A stretch of 64,000 nucleotides of DNA from Diphasiastrum complanatum. Its lineage: Eukaryota; Streptophyta; Lycopodiopsida; Lycopodiales; Lycopodiaceae. The position numbers and the translations under genes were made by a program. The stretch lies in assembly GCA_029204225.1 (NCBI GenBank), contig CM055102.1:43030744-43094743 (forward strand), given 5' to 3'. This document shows positions 54,040 through 64,000 of this stretch, piece after piece (the stretch's first letter is position 1; each line of letters opens with the position of its first letter). Below the pieces are notes generated by a model that saw nothing but the letters and a program-made list of their open reading frames with translations, had not been told where the DNA came from and ran no database searches.

Positions 54040-54148
54040 ATGGAAGGGGCCGGGCAAAGGCCTTTGCCCGGTTCGGATTTCCAAAAAATTCTAAAAAAAT
54101 TCTGGAAATCCTTATTGGGCAGGATGGCCTCCGCTTGGCTCCTTCCAT
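54040..54148. repeat. Nested hairpin, MITE-like
   Basis: Outer imperfect arms start ATGGAAGGGGCC (54,040-54,062, paired with 54,126-54,148, about 17 of 23). Inside are a perfect 22-bp palindrome CCGGGCAAAGGCCTTTGCCCGG (54,050-54,071) written as two 11-bp arms, and GGATTTCC (54,075-54,082) pairing with GGAAATCC (54,104-54,111). No coding content. Flanking TTAC/ATAATACATT does not give a clear target duplication. Confidence 0.55.
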
Positions 54149-54891
54149 AATACATTATGTTTGCTCGATATTTCTTTCATAACTGCAGCTTCCCATTTCT
54201 ATGCCTACAAAGATTACGGACATGCAGTTTAAAAGCTTTTGTTCCACCTCTATGTTGGGTTTATCAATAATTTAGACTCTGGTTGTTTGTTTTGAAAAAT
54301 GCAACCCTCAATTTGATTGTGCTTGATATGGTAGATGCTAAGTGCAGTGGACCTCATCTATGTCGATCTAGCAAATGGCAACCACGCTTTTTTATCCTTA
54401 TCTAATCGAGGGAACTATTTCGAACCTACAGTTTGTGCCCTGCTCATGTGACAGTTAGGGCAATATTCTTCAATATGACAGATTGAATACAATTTACGGC
54501 AGTCACTTCCTCTTCTTCCCATTCCGATCTGCAGCGCATTAGTTATAAACCAGTACTAGGCATGGTTCTTTCGACTCTTCTCATTATCCTGAATCTGCTG
54601 GGCACATTTCTGTAAATCGACCCTACAGATGTATATAAACCTTGTATCGATCAACAAACAGTCAATAATCCACCTGACTCTGTATTTCAACCTTTAGTCA
54701 ACTAATCTATCACACATCAAATGCTGAACAGACAGTTAGGGCTGACTCACGGCTCTTGGCAATATACTTACAGATTACAGATCTCTGATAGTACATTATC
54801 AAAGCACGACTCTCCGCAAACCTTCAACCAAGTTTCCTACCCTATATTTTGGTATTAAAAGAATAATACTTGCCCTAGCCATAGCCAGGGT

Positions 54892-54957
54892 GTGGATCAG
54901 CAAGCCTTGGGCGTGCTGATCGCCAGCGATCAGTAAGCCCAAGGCTTGATGATCCAC
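54892..54957. repeat. 66-nt double hairpin
   Basis: Arms GTGGATCAGCAAGCCTTGGG+C (54,892-54,912) and its reverse complement with one mismatch (54,937-54,957) enclose a second perfect stem CTGATCGC-CA-GCGATCAG (54,916-54,933). It lies 26 bp upstream of the DnaJ fragment. Confidence 0.85.
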
Positions 54958-54983
54958 GCAATGTACGCCAGTATTATAGGATC

Positions 54984-55410
54984 TTGGGAGAGGTATTGAC
55001 AATTGAGGTTAAGCTAGGATGGAAAAAAGAGACCAGAAATACTTTTCCTAACAAAGGTGATGAGCAGCCCAATGCCGTTCCTGGAGACCTTGTGTTTGTG
55101 ATTGATGAGCAATCTCATGGGATTTTTGAAAGACAAGGCAATGACTTGGTTGTGAGCCAGAAAAGATCTTGCTCGTCGATGCTATAGCAGGGTTTACTAT
55201 CCGCATCACTACATTGGATGCCATACTTCTTTTCATTCCAATAACCGAGGTTATTCACCCAGGTTATGAAAAGCTGGTGTTATAGAAGGCTGCATGCCCA
55301 TTGCAAGAGAACAAGGCATGAAAGAAAACCTAGAATCAAGTTTGACATCAAAGTTTCCAACAACACTCTCTACAAATTATAGAGCAATCCTAAAACGTGG
55401 AGGAAAACAT
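54984..55410 (+). pseudogene. DnaJ (HSP40 type B) C-terminal domain fragment
   Basis: The translation matches the C-terminal substrate-binding region of class-B DnaJ co-chaperones: GEVLTIEVKLGWKKETRNTF, FPNKGDEQPNAVPGDLVFVI, DEQSHGIFERQGNDLVVSQK. A frameshift at about 55,167 follows, then ILLVDAIAGFTIRITTLD, FIPITEVIHPGYEKLVL, a stop, and after another shift CMPIAREQGMKENL and KFPTTLST. The J-domain and Gly/Phe linker are absent upstream. It is one uninterrupted exon-like block, so it may be a single captured exon or a partial retrocopy. It is non-coding now, because of two frameshifts and one stop. It is unrelated in domain to the J-domain gene at 59.4-61.0 kb. Confidence 0.85.
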
Positions 55411-56066
55411 TTTTTGGCCCTTGTTTTTGTTGTTCCAAGCACCTTTTGGAAGAAGGAATGACGATTTGAAAATCTATGGATAAATTATCAAGTGCAACGG
55501 AATGAGCCTTCTTTCCTAATGCATGACTACGCCTATCAATAATTGAACAAAGTTATAATGACAATCACGTTGAAATCATTAGAACTATTTCGTAGCCAAA
55601 CAATTTCAGAGTGCAAAGAAGTGATATATAGAATATTGAAGCGTTGAAGTATTCAACAGATCAGACGAAACAATAAGAGATTTATCAGTGACAAATGACT
55701 AGAGAGAAGCATACATTCTGACATGATACTACGCAATAAAAAGATAGATTGATTCAGTAAGTAGCATGTAGAAATCAGATCATGAGAGCACAAAACAATA
55801 ATGGATAAAAGCCGCGTACTCTAAACTATCTCTGAGTAACTGAAAACTCTCACTGATGCATTTTGGCTAGTAAGCAGTAAACGATAATAGCAATATTGTA
55901 ATAGAGCTTTGAAAAAAACCCTCTAGAGACTATGGAAGTCTTTAACAATCAGCTATTTATACTAAAGAAGTTCAAGCTTATCTGTAGGATAACTAATAAG
56001 GTCGTAGATCGCAATTGGCAGTTAGCCGTAATGCGTTGTCATCCATGCAGTGGAAACAGCTTCAGC
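55411..56066. other. AT-rich stretch without recognised gene
   Basis: Nothing codes convincingly. The phrase GCGTACTCTAAACTATCTCTGAGTAACTGA (about 55,814, in part) resembles 3,771-3,800 next to the other copy of this copia integrase, so part of it probably belongs to copia fragment G or its LTR. Confidence 0.4.
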
Positions 56067-57660
56067 CTAGAAGGATTTCAGAAGTGTCACATGAACAAGC
56101 ATACACTTAGTCGATTTGACTAAGGTTCTGTTCTTTCTCTCAGCAAGTCCATTTGACTGAGGCGGATATGAGGTAATAAATTGTTGCTCACTGCCATTGT
56201 TAAGGCAATACTCCTTGACTTCGGTAGAGATGTACTCGCCCCCATTGTTGGATCTCAGTGCTTTAATTCTTTTACCAGTTTCCATTTCTGCACGCTCTTT
56301 GAATTGTCAAAAGATTTTGAAAGCCTATGATTTCTGCGTAATAAAATAAATAGTTGTTCTTATCAAATATTTGTCAATGAAGGTAATAAAATACTTTGCA
56401 TCAAGCAATGACGAAGTTTGCATTGGACCACATACATATGAATGAATGACATCTAGAACGTCTTTTGCTGCATGCCTATGACTCGATCTAAAAAGAATCC
56501 TAGTATGGTTTCCAAGGGTGCAGCTTTGACAAACAGGGAGGTCGACTTTGTTGGTTGGATAGTCGAAATCAAGTGCTAAGGATTTTCTGGACATGTTCGA
56601 CACAGATATATGATTCAAGTGTCCTAATCTATAATGCCAAAGTATTGCTTTATTGACAAGAACAGAGGTTTTCAAAGCTTGACTAGTGTCAGAATAACAA
56701 TGATCCAGTCTATATAAGTATCCATGCCTCTTGCTGAGTGCAAGGATCTTATTTGTCCTATCGATAATTCGACATTGATTTGACTCAAATTCTACTATAT
56801 GATCTAAATCAGTTACATACAAAACATTTGATAGTAGTTTGAAATGATCATGCTGGAACATCAATCTTATAGTGCCTTCACCTTCGATACTATGGTTGCC
56901 AAGATGAACGAATTTTTTTGTACTGTAAGGTGTGTAGGAGTGAAAATGCTCACGATGACTGGTCATATATTGAGTAGCTCCAGAATCCAGAAACCAAGAA
57001 TTATCGAATCGCGCATTTTGGTCTTTGATCATAAACGCTCCTTTGTCCATGTCGAGTTCGGGAGATAGAGATGATACTACAACTGCATTCGCCTGTTCAT
57101 GTGGTTGCTTGTTGGCATTATTTGTTTTTAATACTCTACAATTTTGGATCTCATGTTTAGTGCGTTTGCAATACTTACAGAACATCTTCTTCTTCGACTG
57201 TGGATTTGATAATTGCTCTTGACTTTGTGTCGGCTTCTGATTTGATGCAAACTACTTAGAGCTTCTTTTCTTCTATCATTTTGAGCCTTTATTGACACAG
57301 AGCATGAGATGATGAAGTTGAAGAGATGTCTTTTTATTGTCTTCTTGCAGCAACATAGTGATAACTCTAGTGAGAGTTAAATATGAGTGTGTTGATATGA
57401 TCATCACCCACTTTTCATATGCAGAAGACAAGCTTGAAAGCAATGTCATGATTGCATTTTGATCGTCAATGATCGATCTGACAGCTGCCATCTATCGCAA
57501 GAGATTCTTAAACTGGTTAACGTGATTTTGAAGTGAATCACGATTCGACATCTTGAATGTGAAGAATTTTCTTCCGAGATGCAACTTGGAAGTCATGTCC
57601 CTCACATCATATAGTGAGCTGAGTGTTGGATTCATTTTCTCTACTTTCCTAAATCCCATG
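56067..57660 (-). pseudogene. Copia fragment G: gag, protease, integrase
   Basis: A copia lineage distinct from A-F. From 57,660 downward: gag (FFTFKMSNRDSLQNHVNQF, MTLLSSLSSAYEKWVMIIST, LTRVITMLLQEDNKKTS), a zinc knuckle (CKYCKRTKHEIQNC), protease (WFLDSGATQYMTSHREHF), HFKLLSNVLYVTDLDH (with the usual KNLLSV segment lost) and the pre-integrase zinc site (HYRLGHLNHISVSNM...CQSCTLGNHTR). Integrase part one (FITFIDKYLIRTTIYFI), a frameshift near 56,325 and part two (LRSNNGGEYISTEVKEYCLN, QSNGLAERKNRTLVKSTKCM; the catalytic Asp is Asn) follow. It ends abruptly at 56,067, with RT and RNase H missing. The same integrase segment also occurs at 3,790-3,990. Confidence 0.88.
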
Positions 57661-58464
57661 TTAATCTAGTTCCATTCATATTGTTGTAGTTTTACATGCA
57701 TTGTCGCACAGTCTATAAAAATACTCTATTATCGAAGACATGCAAGAGAATGGCAGTCCCCCTGACTTGTCAAAGTTACCCAACTTGTCAGAGTTGGCCA
57801 ACTTACTGAGAAAGCCCGACTTGTCGACTTATCGGGGATTCTGACTTATTGACTCAACCAACTATCATCGAGGACCGTCAAACAACTATCTCGACTCCAA
57901 TGACTATCAGAAACAGCACGCACGTAGTTTATTATTGATGGAACGGTATGACTTTAGTGTAATTGTTGTAAGGTCGTGAAATAATGCAATGTAAGTTACT
58001 TTTGGATTGTTGTTGCATTTTCTGCGAGTGCATGTACCCCTCCATTATTATTATTGTAAGGTCATGAAATACTTCAATGTGAGTTAATTGTGTATTGTTG
58101 TTTGCAACAAGTGCATGCTAAACACATGAATTAGTTCGTCGAGTAGTATTGATGAAATGCAAGTCATCGATCAATATCACTCCAGAGGTGACATAGATCA
58201 TCTTTGAGATACTATAAAATTTGCACTATCAAAATCACTCAAGAGGTGACATATATCATTTTTTATATACTACAAAAATCGCATACTTTTAAGTGTGGTT
58301 CTAAAATATACAAGTCAAAATCACAATAATATCATTAACATGAACACCAATGCAAGTAGAGGAGAAAAAACAGGCCACAACACCTATCAATGTATTATTC
58401 ATTGTTTGAAAGAATATTCTCTTAATGTTCTATTACTACATATCAATATAAACAAATACCACAA
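57661..58464. other. Non-coding stretch with imperfect duplications
   Basis: TTGTAAGGTCRTGAAATA with AATGTRAGTTA recurs at about 57,967 and 58,048 (units of ~80 bp). AATCACTC(A/C)AGAGGTGACATA recurs at about 58,173 and 58,227. Upstream, CTTGTC-rich words repeat (57,770-57,840). No gene recognised. Confidence 0.5.
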
Positions 58465-58564
58465 TCTATATATACTAAAACAATTTGGGTTTTCCGGGCA
58501 GCTCACGCTGCCCGTCATGTTCTCACGGGCATCGTGAGCTGCCCGGAAACCCATGTTAAACTAA
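58465..58564 (+). repeat. Helitron-like terminus with double hairpin (tentative)
   Basis: TCTATATATACTAAAAC (58,465) follows an A, as at 5' ends of plant Helitrons as I recall them. A hairpin with arms GGGTTTTCCGGGCAGCTCAC+G (58,487-58,507) and 58,533-58,552 (one-base indel) encloses an inner stem TGCCCGT/ACGGGCA (58,509-58,515 and 58,525-58,531). CTAA follows 8 bp after the hairpin (58,561), fitting the CTRR 3' rule, but the next base is A rather than T. No Rep-helicase is nearby. Confidence 0.35.
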
Positions 58565-58565
58565 A

Positions 58566-58655
58566 AAGGGGCTGGGGAAGGGTCAAGGCCACGGGCAAGG
58601 GAGGGGCAGGGGCAGGGGCGGGGGCGGGGGCGGGGGCGGGCAGGGGGATGGCCGC
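58566..58655 (+). repeat. G-rich simple repeat (GGGGCR), quadruplex-prone
   Basis: Runs such as GGGGCAGGGGCAGGGGCGG and repeated GGGGGCG on the plus strand give well over four G-tracts of at least three bases with short loops. On the minus strand it would read as an Arg/Pro-rich peptide (RPRPRP), which is a composition artefact. Confidence 0.85.
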
Positions 58656-59410
58656 CGCCCTCACGTTTGAATTTGCGCGCCGTTGGGCGGGAAGGCGTTA
58701 CTAGTGAGACTTGAAAGAAGTTTTTTAGGTGTTTTGTTCTTTGCAATTTGTGTGCGTGAGTACATTCATACAAAAATAAAGACTCTCCTGATTCTTGAAA
58801 GACAAATTTTAATTCTCGAGATTCTTTATGCGTCAAAATGAACAGTTCAAGGGATTTTTCATGATGCAAAGCTCATCTTATTTGGCTAAATGATGCGAAA
58901 TTTATGGCCATATGAACTTCTTGCTCTAATACCAAATATCAATCCAAGATGGGAGGGGAATAGAAGGCCCAAAATATTCTTTCTAACAAATTTTGGACTC
59001 CCTTCTCACCCATCAACATTGATGGGGTGGTCGAGACCAAAAAAATGTTCTGCATGTCAACATCTACTCGGAGATTTAGAAGAAATAAGTAAGTTAGTAT
59101 ATGACTGATATTTTCTTCTTAAAAAACTTTAAATTAAGTCAAGCAAAAACTTGCTTGCCGGAGGCCTTCATAGATCTGAAAATGGTTGAGATTTGAGAGA
59201 GTCATCACCTTTTTTGCTTTCTGGTCATTTTACAACTAGAAAAGTGTAAATCGATTTTAACAAAAAACAGTGTTTGAAAGCCTGATGCAGTGCCCCTTAC
59301 TCCAAGAAGTCTACTGCAAGTTTCAAAACTAGATTAGGTGAAGCCATTATAGCAAAACAAGCAGATTTGTGCAAAAAAAATTAAAAAGAGAAATTGACAA
59401 ATTCTGTGAG

Positions 59411-61012
59411 TCAGCCCATAGGTCTATATCCAGGTGTCCTATATCGCACCTTGTCTTCATGTCGGCTTGCGCCACTATAGCCATTCCTATATTCACTCTT
59501 TTCACGGCTACGATGTTTGCTCACTGAACGAACCTTCTTTCTCAACGACTCATCATATGCAGTCCGATTTGCAGTATTTGAGAGCACCTAATTTTGACAC
59601 AAAAAAAAGTACCTCTTGGAGCGTAAGAAACGGTAAACGGTAAACGAGATCTTAATAAAAAACTGGCAATGGATCGTCTGAACATTCATAAATTCCTCAA
59701 TTGGTTTCAAAAAATCAACCTCATATGCAAGCCGTATGCTCTTGAAGGAATCACCGGCACCATCTTCTTTGTTCACATCAGGATGGTACTGCACAGGGCA
59801 GCCTGAAAGTGTAAATCATACTCCAGTCAAGATAACAACTAGTCTACAGCCTCTAAGACAAAAGCTCATGCAGCGTTGTAGCAAACAAGTTCGTTTCGAT
59901 CCAGCATAGCAGAATAAAAAGTGTCGAGGATAGATTTTTCATACATCATCTCAATGTTAAAGCTTAGACACTCCATAGCTTTCAAAATGCATGAACTTCA
60001 GAATCCAATGGCCCATTAGTGTTCAATAAACCAGTGCAGCTGCTATGACTCTATTTCGAAACCCTTTTGAGATCTACATAACCACTACTGCATTTGTGGA
60101 CGATCCAGAAAAGTGCTGCCTACGCAAGCATGAACAAACGCGAAACGTTCATTTAGTATCCCTGGCATCCTAATAAATTTAAAAAAAACAGCTTCATCAC
60201 AGAAGCATGAAAAAGACTCGTATTATGGCATTGTGAGGATAAACAACGCCAATCTTTGAAAGTATCTGATAGCTAAATTTATATAGCTGTTATGAAGTAC
60301 TTTTGACTAGCCTCACAAACTTTCCTTGAACCATTAGACACAGTCTTGCCTTCTCAAGGAAAGGCCAAAAATAAAATAAAATAAAGTCCCTGAGTTTAAC
60401 AAGCTGTGAACCACTTGTGCTACTGGCTGACCCATGTCCAGTGTCCCCTTGGCATACAAAGACTGCTAACAGCAAAGCGCTTCAAACAAGTGGACACCAG
60501 ATTAAAGGACGTAAAAGCAGCAATTCAGGATTGTGAAGTCCAACAATAGTTTGTGAAAGGTTGGAGGCTTCCGTAGTTCATCCAAAACCTCGTCCCTTTT
60601 GAGTTGCAGTGTGTCTAAGAAGATTAATTTGGTAGCTAATCTAGTCAATGAAATGAAATTCACAGTAATATCCCAAATATATTTGAATACCCCTTTCTCA
60701 TAGTGATACAACCCGATTTCAAAGAATAGCCTCATAATCTCACCATCCAAGAGCATAACAACATAATTTAAACTTGAAATCGTCCAAATCTCCACAGTAA
60801 TAAATAGAAACAAAAACCCTAAGAAACACGAATGGCGCTTTACATTAAAAGCTGGTAGACGAAGAGCAAACCTGGCGAGCAAGCTGACGGAAAGCAGCTT
60901 TGATATCTTTGTCAGAAGCATCCTGTTTTAACCCCAGAATTCGGTAATGCTCTCCTTCCTCAACAATTTGTCTCTGGGAATGCGCTTGCGCGAAGGCTGC
61001 TCCAGCCTGCAT
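59411..61012 (-). CDS. Small J-domain (DnaJ/HSP40) co-chaperone, three exons
   Basis: Minus-strand exons at 61,012-60,872 (47 codons), 59,788-59,720 (23 codons) and 59,587-59,411 (58 codons plus TGA), all phase 0. Introns are 1083 and 132 bp with GT...AG ends (CCAG|GTTTGC...GCAG|TACC; TGAG|GTTGAT...TTAG|GTGC). The predicted protein has 128 residues. Residues 22-90 form a J-domain: EHYRILGLKQDASDKDIKAA, then YHPDVNKEDGAGDSFKSIRL with the HPD loop (residues 49-51) that stimulates Hsp70 ATPase, and AYEVLSNTANRTAYDE. The C-terminus is short, basic and tyrosine/arginine-rich (KKVRSVSKHRSREKSEYR, TPGYRPMG). The start is the first in-frame ATG (MQAGAAFAQAHSQRQ). The frame is open a further ~35 codons upstream without an ATG, so an extra 5' exon with a targeting peptide cannot be excluded. 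It is the only gene here with intact coding sequence and splice sites outside the retroelements. The cell compartment is unknown. Confidence 0.85.
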
Positions 61013-62059
61013 CTTCTTCCACCAGCCTATACCGTTGATGCAAAATCCCTTGTTTCTCCAACCTTGTCCCACGCGTGAGGTAAGAGATCGAAAAGTTGAT
61101 AAGAGTTCAATATGCACGCAGCCTTTGTTTGTAAAGGTGTCAGCATGAAGGAACGGATTTGGGAAATGGCAAAATTCGCAGCTGCAGGAGGACTGGGGAG
61201 TTGCGAGAGAATCTATAGTATTGAGATAAGATAGTCACGGACTTGAGGGTTGAGACAGCGAGAGAGAGTGAGTAGAAACGAATTCGCTTAGTGTGTGAAA
61301 AAGAGATGCGGAAAAGGTGCGCTAAAGGCAAAAGAAATACGAAAGCAGGTGGGCGATTATATAGGTGACCTATCACAGCTACAACAAGAAGAGCAGGACG
61401 ACCTACGTCAGCTACAGAAATCCAGAATCAAACACGAGCCAGATCAAGAATTTCTGAAACAAATTCTTACTTGTGTCAAGCCCAGGGTTTTTAGCTACAA
61501 AAACCTTCATATCTCCCGATTGAAGCTTAAATTTATTGCTGTAAGTGATAAAGGAGGGCGCCTTGATAGCGCGATTGGGCTGTCAAAAGGCCGTGCCTGG
61601 CCGTGGAGCCATTAGATCGCAGGAAGGAAAATTGCTACAATCTCCATAGCTGTGAGCAGAAAAGAATGGAGAAACCCGTGAGCAAGGAGAATCGTAAGTA
61701 TCACATGTAATTAGAGTTTCTCGACGCTTGCTCGAGTCTGCAGTTAGAGAAGCAGTGGAGCCAGTTGTAAGTTTCCTTAAGAGGGAGTCAAGCTTAAAGA
61801 GAATTTGCTCGGTTATTTTAGTAGAGACGGATTACTCGGATGTCTTGTTGGAGCCTGTTCGAAGCTGACTTACTAGAGGAGCTGATTTCCGATAGTAGAG
61901 CGACCTATCGCAGCTAGATTTTTTTAGATTTGGATAAGCAAGCAAACAGTTGGAGCTAAAAGCAGGTCAGGACAGATTGTAGGGCAGCCAGTCACTGGCT
62001 TTAGTCTTTGAAAACTCATTATACTGAACAGCAAAGCCTACAGAATTCGTAGCAGGGTC
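61013..62059. other. Upstream region of the J-domain gene and spacer to the LINE
   Basis: 61,013-61,300 should hold the 5' untranslated region and promoter of the J-domain gene; no clear TATA box was identified. A plus frame at 61,295-61,615 starts with GTG and has no recognised domain. GTGACCTATCACAGCTA (about 61,365) and GCGACCTATCGCAGCTA (about 61,899) form a diverged direct repeat, possibly part of the LINE 5' region. Confidence 0.4.
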
Positions 62060-64000
62060 TTGTTGGCCAACAAGGAGGCTTCACACAAATTTTTGGAATC
62101 TTCGGAGGCAGTGGCTGGATCTTTACCTGTCAATATGGTTCCTCAAGAATCTTCTCATCCTTTGCAACTCCCGGATTTCAATCCTCTTGCTCGACGTGGA
62201 GAAAAGAGACTTGCTTCTCCTTCAGAGCATCCTTCTAGTGCTTCCCCTTCATGCGCGCGTCATGAAGCCCACCGTGATGTTGCGGATTCCTTGCTTGTTT
62301 CCTCTAGCCAGGTGGTGCCATACTGTCCGCCCCATCTTCGCCACCAGCTTTCTTCCTCTCTTTCAGTTTCTCAGCTTTCTCCTTCTTCCTCTTCTCGCCT
62401 CCGTGTTCCATGTGCAGGCTGTGGTCGCCTTTATGTGCAAGGTGCCGGTCTTACTTGCCATCATAATGCTTGCTCTGCTTTTTGTCAACAGCTCGCATTA
62501 ACCAATGTCGACCTTGCACCTCATCCTACTCCCACTTCGCCACTTGACTCGGCTTGGACCAGGATTCGCTCCCTTGATATTTTGTCTGCTTTTCACTTGG
62601 GTTTTCCTCGTCCTCGTCTTTATGCACACATTCCCTTTGCCTTGCGCTTAGATGTCCCGAGAGCTTTGTCCTTACCTTTGTCTCATCTGGCTTCCAACCC
62701 TTCTAATGTTGCAACTTGGCATGCCTTTTTGCTTTTTCCTCTCTGGTGTTTGCCTCTGCCTCCTCGGGGTGGCGATGCTGGTCATAGGGAAACTCGCAAC
62801 ATGATTCGTCGCTTTATGTCAGGAGATTGGGAAAATCTGCAAGAAGAGCATTTTCTTCACTGTCATGCGCTTGCTGCTCAGTGGGATTCGACTTCGGATG
62901 GTGTTTCTATACCCCCTGTTCATCGTCGGTTGCGTAGCTGTGTTTTACTTGGGCAAGTGGGTGAGTATTCTTGTGCAGCTCATGCTCTAGCTCCTACAAG
63001 TCCAGCTACTCCTTCTGCTGCCACCCTTCAGGCTTTGGAGCTTCTTCATCCACCGACAAATGACTCCCTTCCCTCTTTTGTTGAGGACTTTGAACCTGAT
63101 TCCGATTTGCAACTCTCAGAATCTCATTTTCTTAATGCTTTTCTACACAACCCTCATCTGTCAACTGGGGGTCCTTCTGGTATGGTTTTCGAGCATTTTC
63201 GTGACTGTTTTTCTCCTGATGACTCTGCTAGCGGGTTTGGTTTGCTCTTCCGTAGCATGTGGCCGTATTTCTCTTTCTATTGCTCGTATTCTTGGTGCTG
63301 CTCGTTTGATATCCTTGGATAAGCGTGCTGGTGGAGTGCGTCCCATTGCTATTGGAGAGGTTTTATACAGATTGGTTTCTAGGGATCTTGGTTTTTAGCT
63401 TCGTGATAGTTTTCATGACCACCTATTTCCTCATCAGTTTGGTTGTGCTACTCCTGGCGGTTGTGAGACAGTCATACATGCTTTGCGTGCTACCTTGGAT
63501 CTTTCGATAATACTTTATTAGATATTCTGGGTCGCTTGATGGGTTCAGAATCCTTTCGTATTCCCAATGGTCAGTTCGTTAAGCGACAAGTCTCTCTTCC
63601 CACTTTGTCCGGAGGTGTTGGTCTTTCTCGCACAGCTTCTATTGCTCCAGCTGCTTTTATGGGAAGTTGGTGTTGCCTCTGCACTTATCTCTCGGTTTCA
63701 GCAGGACAACAAGCCCATTCTTCTTGATTCAGTAGCTCATGTGAAAACTGGCATTCTTCCAACAACATCTTCGTGCGGCCAAGGATCTCATCCCTGCACC
63801 TGTGCAAGCTTTTTTGTCTCCCTTTGAGACTTTGATTAGCCATCAGCGTGCTCATTTTCATAAGTATCTTTTGGAGTGCTTCCACTCACATGATTTCACT
63901 CAGCTTCTCAGTGATTCACCTTCCGATGAGACTCGGGCTTGCCTTTTGTCTTGTGCAGGCCCGGGTGCTAGTGCTTGGCTTGTTGTGCGCCCTGTTGTTC
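62060..64000 (+). pseudogene. Non-LTR retrotransposon (LINE) ORF, frameshifted, runs off window
   Basis: The open part (62,060-63,250; first ATG near 62,132) has a Ser/Pro-rich N-terminus and a zinc-finger-like CAGCGRLYVQGAGLTCHHNA plus C (a C-x2-C...H arrangement). It continues with WHAFLLFPLWCLPLPPRGGD and RRLRSCVLLGQVGEYSCAAH, then the start of reverse transcriptase (LSTGGPSGMVFEHFRDCFSP). After a frameshift near 63,250 comes SIARILGAARLISLDKRAGG and VRPIAIGEVLYRLVSRDLGF, a TAG (63,396), and FPHQFGCATPGGCETVIHAL. Sequence carrying the catalytic (F/Y)xDD palm motif is missing near 63,505-63,530, and downstream thumb sequence resumes (VKRQVSLPTLSGGVGLSRTA). Further shifts lead to AAKDLIPAPVQAFLSPFETL and LLSCAGPGASAWLVVRP at the edge. 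It is a dead copy; the class is inferred from the RT blocks. Confidence 0.8.

Noticed and set aside
58561-58869. Arg/Pro-rich 102-codon minus frame
   Set aside because: The Arg/Pro run is the complement of the GGGGCG simple repeat; the rest has no recognised domain.
59411-59587. Plus-strand frame 59,434-59,643
   Set aside because: It is the antisense shadow of exon 3 of the J-domain gene, whose splice sites and J-domain continuity are clear.
61013-61117. Extended N-terminus of the J-domain protein (HIELLSTFRSLTSRVGQ...)
   Set aside because: That frame begins at GTG with no in-frame ATG; in a nuclear gene the first ATG at 61,012 is the better start, unless an upstream exon exists.
61295-61615. 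106-codon plus frame divergent from the J-domain gene
   Set aside because: It starts at GTG, has no recognised domain, and overlaps the likely promoter region of the minus-strand gene.
1-64000. CRISPR array, bacterial operon, prophage or organellar insertion
   Set aside because: No regularly spaced short repeats, no operon-like coding, and no rRNA, tRNA or chloroplast/mitochondrial genes were recognised.

Overview
This looks like nuclear DNA from a land plant. It is AT-rich and dominated by LTR retrotransposons, with GT-AG introns in the one ordinary gene and plant-type LTR elements: Ty1/copia with a TGGTATCAGAGC primer-binding site, and Ty3/gypsy with a TTGGCRCC-type site. The species cannot be read from the sequence. 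Nothing bacterial, viral or organellar stands out.

Layout. 1-5.5 kb: a copia deletion derivative, then broken pieces of a gag-only gypsy family, copia integrase and gypsy integrase. 5.5-8.6 kb: little coding content and an orphan copia LTR with PBS and leader. 8.6-13.4 kb: a gag-only gypsy element (copy 1) whose 450-codon gag is intact, broken at 13,390 by a minus-strand copia (D). 13.4-21.4 kb: copias D, E and F piled into each other. 21.4-25.4 kb: mostly non-coding, with hairpins and palindromes and one orphan LTR. 25.4-39.4 kb: a three-level nest. An unrecognised, decayed coding region is split by copia A1 (target duplication TGATG), whose 5' LTR is split by the 7.0-kb gag-only gypsy copy 2 (target duplication TAGAT/CAGAT). 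39.4-52.4 kb: a second nest. Copia B gag is split by copia C (target duplication ATGAT), whose 5' LTR is split by copia A2. 52.4-59.4 kb: degraded unique-looking sequence with hairpins, a DnaJ type-B gene fragment, a copia fragment (G), a G-rich tract and a possible Helitron-like terminus. 59.4-61.0 kb: the only convincing host gene, a three-exon minus-strand gene for a small J-domain co-chaperone. 62.1 kb to the end: a frameshifted non-LTR (LINE) element that runs off the window.

Almost every retroelement reading frame is broken by stops or frameshifts. The exceptions are the 450-aa gag of copy 1 and the J-domain gene. Perfect or near-perfect target duplications let the insertion order be read directly. 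The most unusual features are the gag-only gypsy family (a leader tandem array open in several frames, a conserved second coding remnant, different LTR 3' ends and primer sites between copies) and a palindromic CACACGTGTG motif repeated in the LTRs and leaders of several distinct copia families.
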